The translations under genes were made by a program, and so were the position numbers. A stretch of 64,000 bases of DNA from Buddleja alternifolia (Eukaryota > Streptophyta > Magnoliopsida > Lamiales > Scrophulariaceae), in assembly GCA_019426215.1 (NCBI GenBank), contig CM033402.1, positions 37,374,657 through 37,438,656 on the forward strand. Direction: 5' to 3'. The notes below the pieces were generated by a model. That model saw nothing but the letters and a program-made list of their open reading frames with translations. It was not told the origin of the DNA and made no database searches. Of this stretch, positions 11,157-22,159 are shown in pieces. Positions within the stretch are counted from its first letter, which is position 1. Every line of letters starts with the position of its first letter.

Positions 11157-12867
11157 GCAAGGTAGTCGAGCTAATGACTTAAAACAAGCGCTTCGTGGGA
11201 TGCAACCCACGTTTTTCGTGCTTTCTTTCATTTCCGTTATTTTCTTTTTGTTTTGTTTTTCTCGTTTTGTGTGTTTTTAGTGTTATGATGATGTTTTTTG
11301 TCTCTTCTTGTTTTTCTAACTTCACAGCTGGCTAGGCATTATTTTCAGACTCTCCGTCTTGTTGCTCTTTCGCTTTTTGGACATCACATAGATTCAAACA
11401 TCAGGGACGTCTTTCCTTCCTTTACTTTACATTTGTATGTTCGCTCATTGGGGACAATGTGCTAGATTAGTTGGGGGGTGGGGTAGACGTCCTAATTTTA
11501 TTGTGATGTGGTGATTTGGTGTAACTTGTACTCATTTGTTAAGTTTCATGCTTGATTTGGGATTAGAAAACTGTGATAATCAATGATTTCATTTTCATGA
11601 TTTGTTATACTTTTGCTTGGAGCATGATTCGTTTGAATGTCTCTACTTCATCTAAGATGAAATCATTTGTCGTAATGTGAAAGCCTTTTTAGCCATGCTT
11701 ATGTGAATTGTTGAGGATTTAAAGCATTGAACTTTCAATTTTGTCAACTTTGAAGTGTGTGTTGAGTGTGCGAAGTCATGAAATGATTTAGGCCATCTTT
11801 CAGTTTCTTTAACCTTACAATTGGCCTTCACGATACTACATAATCTCTAGATCTTATTTTGAGCTGTATTGATAAGAATGGAGTGTGCTAAGCGCACTAA
11901 AAACCACCATTCGCTTTTCTTTCGTAAGCCATACCAACCACCCTTTAGCCTTTCTTTCGTAAGCCATACCAACCACCCTTTAGCCTAAAAGAAAGAAAAA
12001 CAAAGTATTTCCCAAGTAAGAGACTTCATATCATTTGGCTTTAATTTGGGTTTATGCTTTGTTTTGGGTGTCGAACCTCATGGATTAATGGGTTAAAAGG
12101 TGTGTTTGTTCTTGATGATTTTGAGAAATTTTGAGGTCTTGAGTTTATGTGAAATAAAGAGAGGAAAAAGAAATGTTGTAAGTTGGCTAAAGAGTCGAGA
12201 GATTGGAAGTTACCAAAAAATATATTATGTGAGCTCTCTCTCGACTTGGCTACGAACTGAGCTTCAATGTGATTTATTTGGTTTGGGAATCATTTTTCCA
12301 CCCCTAGCATCAAAAGAAACAAGTTTTGGGGTTATAAGTTCAAAGGGAAAAGAAATTAAAAAGCGATAAGTGACAAGATGTAGAGATTTGTTCGGTTGAT
12401 AAGTGAGTGTTTAGCTCGATGATATTGAGTTGTATTCTCTCTTGAATTTAGTCACTTTATCCATATATTCCCGTCCAAGCCATTACCTAGCCTTACGTTA
12501 CAAGCCGAAAAGACCTTTTGATCATGACTTTCACATTTCATGCACACCGATAGGTTAACAAGGTTTAGAATGTTTTTAATGTCTTTATTATCCAATAAGT
12601 TTGCATAATCTTGTTTAAAGAGTGCTCTTGACATAAAAATGGATTTGGAATTCATGATTTAGAGATGGATTCGAAGATGTTTGGGGCTTTCAAATTGTTG
12701 AGTGTTCTAGGTAAAGTGTATCTTGTCATAATCATTTTCGAGGGTCTAATTCTTTCACGTGCTTGATTATTGACACATGAACCTTTCAAGATCCCAAACA
12801 AAGTTGTAAAATCTGAACTTATGAGTACTTGTTCGCCATTTTTTTGATCGAGACGATCATAGCCTAG
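11157..12867 (+). other. Non-coding internal region of the gypsy-like element
   Basis: No coding region was found. The stretch contains a 35-bp perfect tandem duplication at 11916-11950 and 11951-11985 (core TAAGCCATACCAACCACCC). A second G-run near 11472-11484 (TTGGGGGGTGGGG) could act as an internal polypurine tract. The open frames at 12100-12369, and on the minus strand at 12452-12891, show no family similarity. Confidence 0.5.
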
Positions 12868-12879
12868 TTGGGGGGTAGT
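12868..12879 (+). promoter_or_regulatory. Polypurine tract (second-strand primer) before the 3' LTR
   Basis: TTGGGGGGTAG immediately precedes the LTR start TGATAAG. A purine-rich tract abutting the 3' LTR is where plus-strand DNA synthesis starts in LTR retroelements. Confidence 0.7.
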
Positions 12880-14441
12880 TGATAAGTCCATATTTTACAG
12901 TATTTTATGCCCCATTGTAATATGATTTGATCGTTACTTTGATCACTTTTTATCCCTCATAATGCTTTGATTGGTATAGATTTTATTTTTTTGGATACAA
13001 GTTAATTTACGCATGAAAGACGAGAAAGGAGATCCAACTTGAGCTTGAAATTGAAGAAAGAAACAAAAGAAGATAGTTGATGAAAGATTTTACACAATTC
13101 TCATATAGACACGAGCTTTTCGTCAACTTACAGCACGAATCAGACTAAGGTTTCTTCTCCAATATTGTAGATCTTTGTCTTAGCTTCGCGTAGCAACTTG
13201 AATCACCTCAATCCGACATTTGTAGAGATATTTATGATCAAAATACTAAAGCTGCGAATTTCACGTTAGAAGACCGCGGTCCGGAAATCCAGTGCCAAAT
13301 TAGACCGCGGTCCACTTTCCCGAGCCCTATTTTTTATATCCGCCGTTTTTGGTCTTTATAAGACATTCTTCACTTACCTAAAGGCTAGAAATGCTCTTAA
13401 ACACCAAGGGGAAGCCATGGGAAGTCCTAAGAAAGCTTGAAGAGTCATCATCATCATCATTTTTCATCATCAAAGCTTGGATTCAAACTTTGTAATAGGG
13501 AGTAATTCAACTCTTTCTCTTTGATTTGTGTATCAACCGTGTCTTATAGAATTGTTGAATCACTTGTTGTTGTAAGTATGAGCTAAGCATCTTTGTGGTT
13601 GGGTTATGTGAATCATTAATTTCCGGATTTATTACATTCTTGTTACATGTTTGATTTTATGCTTAATGTTTTCACATGAATGATCACCACGTGTTTGATA
13701 TAATGCTTTGTCTTGAGACCGAGAGGAGATAGATAAAGGGAGATCGAAGAATCAAACATCATAACGTAACAATTGACTAGAGATAGAATCGATTGCGTTG
13801 TGTGGCTTTTTGTGATAAGATGACCCGATTGAATGTAGGATCTTCGTAAACAAGGAATTCCTTTGAACCTAAATGCATGTTAGTTAATTCAATCTTCACT
13901 ATAGAGATATAGGAAGTTGTTAACTAGTATAGGCTTGTTATTTCAAGAGATTGAATAATAAATACATTAGGGGGTTTCGCCATAACAAGAGCGTTCTAAA
14001 AATCCGGATAATTGAGAGTTCGTGAACATAGAATAGAACATAGTAGGATCATAACCCAATCACCTCTTCCCATTTGATTTATTACCTTGATAATCATATA
14101 TTTATCTTTAGTTATTTTCATAGTATAAACACCTATCATCTCATAAATTGATTTGGCTTAGAAATAAGTAATATAGAATTACGAGTATTGAATCCAATTG
14201 TCCCTGTGGAGACGACACACCCCGGGCTAAATAGTCCACTTTATTAATTTGCACGATCTAGTATACTTGCTAGGAATTCGCGTGCTAAAAACACAAAAAA
14301 CAGCAACTAAAACCACAAAAACAGCAACTAAAACACAAAATCAGCAACTAAAACACAAAAACAGCAACTTAGAACACAAAAACAGCAACTAAAACACAAA
14401 AAACAGCAACTTAGTCTTAGAGAAGATAAGTGAATTACAAT
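12880..14441 (+). repeat. Gypsy LTR, forward copy (left arm of a large palindrome)
   Basis: The repeat begins TGATAAGTCC next to the polypurine tract and can end TTACA at 14439. It contains a TATA-like TTTATAAGAC near 13356, a probable U3/R promoter. It also contains two GACCGCGGTC palindromes near 13276 and 13303, and about six CAGCAACTAAAAC-type tandem units at 14289-14412. The same sequence is found inverted at 14454-16117, differing by scattered substitutions and by repeat copy number. Confidence 0.8.
14289..14412 (+). repeat. Tandem CAGCAACTAAAACACAAAAA-type repeats, left arm
   Basis: About six units of roughly 20-22 bp share the core CAGCAACT followed by AAAACACAAAA. The inverted counterpart at 14478-14711 has about twice as many units, which accounts for most of the ~100-bp difference in arm length. 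Confidence 0.85.
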
Positions 14442-14453
14442 ACCAAATAACGC

Positions 14454-16117
14454 ATTGTAATTCACTTATCTTCTCTAAGACTAAGTTGCTGTTTTTGTGT
14501 TTTAGTTGCTGTTTTTGTGTTCTAAGTTGCTGTTTTTGTGTTTTAGTTCCTGATTTTGTGTTTTAGTTGCTGTTTTTGTGGTTTTAGTTGCTGTTTTTTG
14601 TGTTTTAGTTGCTGTTTTTGTGTTCTAAGTTGCTGTTTTTGTGTTTTAGTTGCTGATTTTGTGTTTTAGTTGTTGTTTTTGTGGTTTTAGTTGCTGTTTT
14701 TTGTGTTTTTAGCACTCGAATTCCTAGCAAGTATACTAGATCGTGCAAAGTAATAAAGTGGACTATTTAGCCCGGGGTGTGTCGTCTCCACAGGAACAAT
14801 TGGATTCAATGCTCGTAATTTCTATATTACCTATTTCTAAGCTAAATCAATTTATGAGATGATAGGTGTTTATACTATGAAAATAACTAAAGATAAATAT
14901 ATGATTATCAAGGTAATAAATCAAATGGGAAGAGGTGATTGGGTTATGATCCTACTATGTTCTATTCTATGTTCACGAACTCTCAATTATCCGGATTTTT
15001 AGAACGCTCTTGTTATGACGAAACCCCCTAATGTATTTATTATTCAATCTCTTGAAATAACAAGCCTATATTAGTTAACAACTTCCTATATCTCTATAGT
15101 GAAGATTGAATTAACTAACATGCATTTAGGTTCAAAGGAATTCCTTGTTTACGAAGATCCTACATTCAATCGGGTCATCTTATCACAAAAAGCCACACAA
15201 CGCAATCGATTCTATCTCTAGTCAATTGTTACGTTATGATGTTTGATTCTTCGATCTCCCTTTATCTATCTCCTCTCGGTCTCAAGACAAAGCATTATAT
15301 CAAACACGTGGTGATCATTCATGTGAAAGCATTAAGCATAAAATCAAACATGTAACAAGAATGTAATAAATCCGGAAATTAATGATTCACATAACCCAAC
15401 CACAAAGATACTTAGCTCATACTTACAACAACAAGTGATTCAACAATTCTATAAGACATGGTTGATACACAAATCAAAGAGAAAGAGTTGAATTACTCCC
15501 TATTACAAAGTTTGAATCCAAGCTTTGATGATGAAAATGATGATGATGATGACTCTTCAAGCTTTCTTAGGACTTCCCATGACTTCCCCTTGGTGTTTTA
15601 GAGCATTTATAGCCTTTAGGTAAGTGAAGAATGTCTTATAAAGACCAAAAACGGCGGATATAAAAAATAGGGCTCGGGAAAGTGGACCGCGGTCTGATTT
15701 GGCACTGGATTTTCGGACCGCGGTCTTCTAACTTGAAATTTGCAGCTTTAGTATTTTGATCATAAATATCTCTACAAATGTCGGGTTGAGGTGATTTAAG
15801 TTGCTACGCGAAGCTAAGACAAAGATCTACAATATTGGAGAAGAAACCTTAGTCTGATTCGGGCTGTAAGTTGACGAAAAGCTCGTGTCTATATGAGCAT
15901 TGTGTAAAATCTTTCATCAACTATCTTCTTTTGTTTCTTTCTTCAATTTCAAGCTCAAGTTGGATCTCCTTTCTCGTCTTTCATGCGTAAATCAACTTGT
16001 ATCCTAGAAAACAAAATCTATACCAATCAAAGCATTATGAGGGATAAAAAGTGATCAAAGTAACGATCAAATCATATTACAATGGGGCATAAAATACTGT
16101 AAAATATGGACTTTTCA
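14454..16117 (-). repeat. Gypsy LTR, inverted copy (right arm of the palindrome)
   Basis: This is the reverse complement of 12880-14441, starting TGTAATTCAC and ending GGACTTTTCA, so it has LTR-type TG...CA limits. A 12-base spacer (14442-14453) separates the arms. The differences I saw are a few substitutions, for example AATTCGCG against AATTCGAG near the LTR end, plus extra tandem units. It is not flanked by an obvious 5-bp target duplication of its own. Confidence 0.85.
14478..14711 (-). repeat. Tandem AGTTGCTGTTTTTGTG-type repeats, right arm
   Basis: About eleven units of 20-22 bp occur here, inverted relative to 14289-14412. The order of unit variants (with CTAAGTTG, with GGTTTTAG, with CTGATTTTG) looks like the left-arm block present twice, which implies a later internal duplication. 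Confidence 0.8.
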
Positions 16118-16763
16118 ATTTGCTTCATAGATTGTAAAGGGAGTAAGTACTCCTTATTTAAGTTTTTTGCAGTTTTGCTAGGTTCTACTTTACATTGTAA
16201 AGGGAGTAAGTACTCTTTATTTACGAGCTTTTTAGATGATTGTGAGAGAGTTAGATCTCCTTGTTTATGGCTTTTTTTTTTTTGGTTGATATAAAGAAGG
16301 GATGAGAGGGCCGAAAACACTCTCCCCCTGATAGGGTGGTTTATTGAAAAAAAGAAAGAAAGTATAATTACATTAAAACTCTACAATGAGATTACATATA
16401 GATAACTATCTGATGTAGATTTACATTAGATTACTTTTATTAATTCATTCACTAAAATTAGAAGATAGAATATCCCACTCAATTTGGTTATTGATTTTAT
16501 TTCAACTGTTTTGATTGGAAATCCCTTAAGAGATATTACGTATAACAAGGTGGCAGGGCACCAAATATGCACTTTTTTCCCTCTTTTAACATAAACACAC
16601 TTCGTTAACTAAGAAAGTAAAGAGTCCTTATTATATATAGCAGCAGTGCAACTGTACAAGTGAAACAGTAACATCAAGGTAAACATTTACACGGATAAAT
16701 GAAGACAGAGAGAGGTAATTCCAAAAACTAAATTGTAAATGAGAACTTCGATTGCACTTTTTA

Positions 16764-16872
16764 TTGCATCTCCTATTGCAAAGGGTATTAGATTAATGAT
16801 ATGTGTAATTGTTTAATTTTTATTCGTTACATATCATTTATCCAATATCTTGCAATAGGAAGGAGATTGCAA
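16764..16872. repeat. Short fold-back element (MITE or hairpin)
   Basis: TTGCATCTCCTATTGCAA at 16764 pairs with TTGCAATAGGAAGGAGATTG at 16850-16869. The pairing continues inward to GATATGTGTAA against TTACATATC. The result is a stem of about 45 bases with a loop of about 17 bases. It has no coding potential and no clear target duplication. Confidence 0.5.
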
Positions 16873-17074
16873 ATTGAGACCATGTTGTCAAATATGCACC
16901 TTTGGATCGTGTGCATTTAATACAATTAATACTACATACATTAATTTGTTCGATAGTTTATTGATTATTACAGCATTATTTCTTCGACTTGTATACCAGT
17001 ATTGGTATTAGTTTTGGTGGGCAAAGAAAAAAAAATAGCTTTGGAATTGATTTGGTTCATGGAACTTTTGGCAT

Positions 17075-17842
17075 ATATACCTAAAATGTCTCTACTTAAT
17101 TCGATTTTTAATGAAAAAAAAGTCAAAAAATAAATAATAAAAATAAATTCTTTGGCAATAAAAAGTATAATTACATTAGAACTCTATAATAAAATTATAT
17201 ATAGATAATAATTAACTGTATTAATTCATAAAAAGAAAAAGATAAAATTCACCACTCAATTCGATTATTAACTTTATGTCAATGCTTAGATTAATAAAAA
17301 TCCCTTAGGAGGCAAATATATGTAATGAGTACATACAACAATTGCATTGATCAATTATTTGGTGGTGTCCTAAAATTCTGCTAAGCCAACATTAAATATT
17401 TTGTTCTTAAATCACAAGTTCATCAGGAATGTAAATTAACATAGTTACATCAATACGATCAGCATTCAAGCAAAATGCAATATGCCTTTGTAGTTGTTCT
17501 TAATTCCAGATAAACAACGTTATCAGCGACAAAATCTTCAAACAAAAAAAAAACAAATATATACGTATGATGAATTTATATAACAAATTATATTTATAAT
17601 ATTTGAAAGTTTTTACTCATTACAAATCATGACAATATAATTTTTATTTAGTAATATCTATTTTTTGTTGTTTTTTATATCACCTACTCAATTTTTTGTC
17701 CAATTAAATTTACAATAATATTCCTTATTACTTGTAACTATAAATAAGTTGTAGGAGCTATAATAAAGATTCAAATATTATGTATATGATTTATTTTAAC
17801 GAGATCATATAATTGACGTGCAACGCACATGTTGTTTACTAA
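17075..17842 (+). mobile_element. Helitron-like non-autonomous element (3' end recognised, 5' end uncertain)
   Basis: The 3' end shows the hairpin GTGCAACGCAC (17818-17828). CTAA follows at 17839-17842 with a T immediately after, which fits the Helitron rule of a terminal hairpin, CTRR and insertion between A and T. The stretch at 17075 begins TCTCTACTTAATTCG in a family also present at 4151-4384, which could mark the 5' side. The 5' limit is a guess. Confidence 0.4.
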
Positions 17843-18288
17843 TATATTTAAATATATCATTACATGAAATCTTGCAAATAAATGAAGTATCGACATTAAT
17901 CATCTAATGAAATAGTAACAACTTGAGAAAAAAATATATGATATTAAACAAATAACAATGTTTTAGATTTATAAAAAAAAGAAAGATAATTACATGCAAA
18001 ACCCATCACTTTGTGAATAGGGATGATACTAGCCCCAGCCTATAGGGGTGTGTGCTTTGCTCACAACCTTTAAAATATACGCTTGACAAGCTCACATTTG
18101 GTTGATGTAGCATTTAAGCCCCTTTTATTGAAACTCACATGATCATAGAGAATAGTTCTTTTACTTTTTGGAGCACGTGCCATACACGTCATATGGGTAA
18201 GGACGAAATTATCATTCAGGGGGCAAAGTGCTCTTTACACCATAGGATATGGGGTTTAGTTCGTGTGCATTTAATGCAATTAATACTA

Positions 18289-18853
18289 GGGCAAAATGCA
18301 CTTCACCCACTCTAAAATTTACCTTTTTAGCATGAACCCTCTCAAAATTAAAAAAAAAGACTATGCCTCCCTAGAAAATCTACTGTGTAGCACTTTACCC
18401 CAAAATCAATATTTAGTTAATTTTTTTACTAGAACCTTAACCACCTGTCAATCCTTGTTATAAATTTAATATGGTCATGGAAGTCATTATTTATATTCGC
18501 ATCAAAATAATTTTTTTTCAAGATCATTTTTCCTCAAAATTATCAATTGTTGCCTTGAACTTGATGTTTGTCAAGAAAGTATAAAACTGGTTTTAGAATT
18601 CAAGTTTTCACTTGATCACTTTTGGTATCAATTTACTTTTGAAAGCGTAGTTCATTTGAGTAAGCGAACATAAATGACATTTACGACATTACAATTTCAT
18701 AATGATTGGGATGCGTCTGCCATTTGAACATTAATCTTGGGGCAAAGTGCTAGACATTTAAATTTTCTAAGAGGCAAGTCTCCTTTTAGAATTTGAGGAG
18801 GTACAGTGCTTTGAAAAAGATAAATTTTAGAGAGGGTGAAGTATATTTTGCCC
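18289..18853. mobile_element. Mutator-like MITE with long terminal inverted repeats
   Basis: The element begins GGGCAAAATGCACTTCACCC and ends with its near-complement GGGTGAAGTATATTTTGCCC. The inverted similarity extends inward about 130 bases, for example AGCACTTTACCCCAA against its mirror near 18735. It is flanked by a perfect 9-bp duplication, TTAATACTA, at 18280-18288 and 18854-18862. Nine-base duplications and long inverted ends are diagnostic of Mutator-like elements. It is non-coding, so it depends on a transposase supplied elsewhere. A related empty site lies at about 16912-16940. Confidence 0.9.
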
Positions 18854-18862
18854 TTAATACTA

Positions 18863-20995
18863 CAAAATATTATATGTTTGTTTATTGATTAATACATAGC
18901 AGTATAGCACTATTTCCTTCGGCCATATAGCGGTGTTGATATTAGTTTTGTGGGAAAAGAAAAATAAATGAAAAAAGATAGTTTCGGATCTTTGATCGTA
19001 AATAAAGTAAGAGAGACTGACACTCCATAGATAACTATAGGAGTTTCATCTTTAATTTTTAAGCTAATACATAAACATATCTTCAGACAAATTAAAGAGA
19101 AATTTCCTATATTAATCCATAAAAAAGGCACGTGCCCAAAAAAAAAGGAAAAAATATATATGAGATAAAATTGATTATTAAAACACATATTTGTTTCATA
19201 AATTTTTAGGTTTTTATTGTAAATGGGTGTTGTTGTCTTTTTCTTAGAGAAAAATAAAAATAAGGCTCCTACTGTAATTTGCATGTGGAGCTCCAATATC
19301 AATTCTCATAGGTAAATTCAATGATATAATTGTTATTTTTTTTATAACACTTTGCTATATTTAACATCTTATGATCTTTAATTTTTTATTAAATTTAATC
19401 TTTAAAATAATATGTTAGAAATTCTATAGAGACGGGAAATCTTTTTAAATGGGAAAGAATTTGTGCATTGATCTCCTCATTTGCTAAGCAAGAGTTTGGG
19501 CAATGATCTCCTCATTTGCTTACGGGTTTGAACATTTCAATATAAAGATTATTGTTTTAAAATTTTTTATATTTCTTTAGTTTCATAGCCAAGGGATTGA
19601 AATAGTGTTTTTCAACAACAAAATTTTTCCTTAAAATAAACTTCATATAAGATTTGAGTTTAACTCCAACTCTTTTTTTTCTTTCTGAAAATCAAGAAGC
19701 GGTAGAAGTTTTCAAAAAAATTAAGATTTATTAAAAATTACTATATTTAATGGCAAAAGAGTCAAAAATAAATAATAAAAAAAATTAAAATATATACACC
19801 AATAAGAAGTATAATTAAGATTTTTTAAAATTTACTATAATTAATGGCAATAGCGGCGTTGATATTAGTTTTGTGGGAAAAGAAAAATAAATGAAAAAAG
19901 ATAGTTTTGGATCTTTGATCGTAAATAAAGTAAGAGAGATTGACACTCTATAGATTACTATAGGAGTTTCATCTATAATTTTCAAACTAATATATAACAA
20001 GAATGTCTATAAACCTTAATAGACATTAACTATAATTTTTTAAATTGAAATGAATTCAAACTATTATCAAGGTACATGTTTTCCATACTACTTTGTATCA
20101 AAGTTAGTCCATTGAAAATAGAACATCATCCATAAAATAAAGTTATAGGAATTTAAATCTGCGAAAGATAATTATGATATGAACCAAGTGAATTTAACGC
20201 GAGTATTTATATTTCAACACACAAATTCTAGAACTATATTTTTCTTTAAGGTGCTCTATTGTTTATGGTGTAAAATTTTATGCTTACATAAGAATATATA
20301 TTTTACACCACCATGCAACATATAAACATATCTTTAGACAAATTAAAGAGAAATTTCCTATATTGATCCATAAAAAAGGCAAGTGCTGAAAAAAAAAAAG
20401 GAAAAAATATATATGAGATAAAATTGATTATTAAAACACATATTTGTTTCATAAATTTTTAGGTTTTTATTGTAAATGGGTGTTGTTGTCTTTTTCTTAG
20501 AGAAAAATAAAAATAAGGCTCCTACTGTAATTTGCATGTGGAGCTCCAATATCAATTCTCATAGATAAATTCAGTGATATAATTGTTATTTTTTTATAAC
20601 ACTTTCTTATATTAACATCTTATGATCTTTAATTTTTTTATTACATTAAATCTTTATAATAATATGTTAGAAATTCTATAGAGACAGGAAATCTTTTTAA
20701 ATGGAAAAGAATTCGTGCATTGATCTCATCATTTGCTAAGCAAGAGTTTGGGCAATGATCTCCTCATTTGCTTACGGGTCTGAACATTTCAATATAAAGA
20801 TTATTGTTTTGAAATCTTTTAAATTTCTTTATTTCCATAGCCAAGGGATTGGAATAGTGTTTTTAAACAATGGAGTTTTTCCTTAAAATAAACTTCATAT
20901 AAGATTTGAGTTTAACTCCAACTCTTTTTTTTTCTTTCTGAAAATCAAGGAGCGGTAGAAGTTTTCAAAAAAATTAAGATTTATTAAAAGTTACT
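18863..20995 (+). repeat. Segmental duplication: two ~0.8 kb copies, the second interrupted
   Basis: Copy 1 is about 18930-19725. Copy 2 is about 19855-19992 continuing at about 20326-20995. They share long runs, for example AGGCTCCTACTGTAATTTGC, at 19262 and 20518. Copy 2 has about 330 extra bases (19993-20325), which include a hairpin with GGTGTAAAAT and ATTTTACACC arms near 20258-20312. The minus-strand open frames in both copies are a consequence of the duplication, not genes. Between the copies lies the TTAATGGCAAAAGAGTC repeat also found at 4.2 kb. Confidence 0.8.
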
Positions 20996-22159
20996 ATATT
21001 TAGAATGTTATTAGTTTTAAGTTTTATTACAAACATAATATGTAAAATAAATTATCTACACAGCTGATAATGAAAAAGAAAAAGAACAAGAAAAATAATT
21101 TTATAAAGCATTTTTGTTATGTTTGTTATTTTAGTTTTTATTGTTGAGAGGAAAGAGAGAGATGAAAATTGGTCGAAGAATAAATATATAATTGTATAAT
21201 ATTAAATTTATATTTTATTAATTAGTAAATAGTAATTATGAACAATTTTTAATATGCTCTTGATTTCAATAGATATTTATTTATTCTTCATTTTTTAAAT
21301 TTTGATAGATTATTATATTCATCATTTACTCTTGATTTAGGTACGTAAACAATGTTAAAATTATTGTAAGTCACCTTTCGTATATTTATTTACCTATTTT
21401 GGTCATATATAATGTACGGTAAGCATATATATATATATATAATCATATATTAGTTGAAGTGTCTAGACTAATTTCTTTATAATGGTTAAATGATACAAAT
21501 GCCTTTTTATGTTGATCTTTTATAATCATTTATATTTTTCAGTGATTAACTTAATTCTCACTACTTCCAATTAAAAAAACAAAAACAAAAAACAATGCCA
21601 ATATTCTGTTAATTAACATCCATTAACCTTTTCGTAATCTTTTACTTTTGCAATATTTGTTAGTTATATGTGCATAAGTATTTATATTATCTCACTCATA
21701 CTAAGTATCATGTTATAGATGGTTCGAAAATTGATATTTTGTTAATTGTTCGTACAATTTCTTTATTGAATACAATTATATTATAGATTGTTAGAAACTT
21801 TGAACTTCTAAAGGTAGTTTGTTAATTGTTGGTAGAATTTCATTATGAAATGCATATATTTAACTATTGACTTAGTAATTTTGACAAAAGAAAAAACAAA
21901 ACCACTAATAAGTAATTGTATACCTATTATTTTGTTTTTAATAAAACAAATAGTATGAAAGTGTTTGTCAGTTAAAATCATCTCTAATTAAATTTTATAT
22001 ATTACTTTAGTTGCTTCTTCAAAAATATTTATTTGATTATGCCGAAAAATAATTAAGAAAAACTAATTTTGATAGATTGGATAAATTGCATAATACCCCA
22101 GACTTTTACAACAACGAATGCTATACATTAACCAAAAGTGAATTTTTTTTCCAACTTTA
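20996..22159. other. AT-rich intergenic DNA without recognisable genes
   Basis: It contains short TA runs (near 21428) and several near-repeats of ATTGTTAGAA/TTGTTCGTAC at 21720-21840. No open frame with a family signature was found. Confidence 0.6.

Larger units (their letters stand above)
10000..14441 (+). mobile_element. Ty3/gypsy-like LTR element lacking pol (LARD-like), 3' part with LTR
   Basis: A gag-like coding segment (10108-11156) is followed by a long non-coding stretch. Then come a polypurine tract (TTGGGGGGTAG, 12868-12878) and an LTR starting TGATAAGTCC at 12880. The phrase near 11170-11210 (GACTTAAAACAAGCGCTT, then GGATGCAACCCACG) is typical, to my recollection, of the region downstream of coding sequence in Athila/Tat-type gypsy elements. 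No protease, reverse transcriptase or integrase is present, so the copy is non-autonomous. No matching 5' LTR was found upstream; it is probably deleted or displaced near the LINE. The element is followed by an inverted LTR. Confidence 0.65.
16118..18279. other. AT-rich intergenic mosaic of repeat fragments
   Basis: No gene was recognised. The phrase ATTGTAAAGGGAGTAAGTAC occurs twice, near 16131 and 16196. The stretch at about 16350-16540 resembles 17160-17320 (AAGTATAATTACATTA... and CCCACTCAATTTGG/CACCACTCAATTCG), so it is a diverged duplicate. 16905-17000 matches the flanks of the MITE at 18289. A fold-back and a Helitron-like end are listed separately. Confidence 0.5.

Noticed and set aside
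12880..14441. Reading the LTR pair as the 5' and 3' LTRs of one element
   Set aside because: They are inverted relative to each other and only 12 bases apart, so they cannot bound a normal element.
18910..20555. Hydrophobic minus-strand open frames (130 and 65 codons) with nearly the same protein
   Set aside because: The similarity reflects the DNA duplication. The frames are AT-rich, have no domain, and contain frame-breaking differences between copies.
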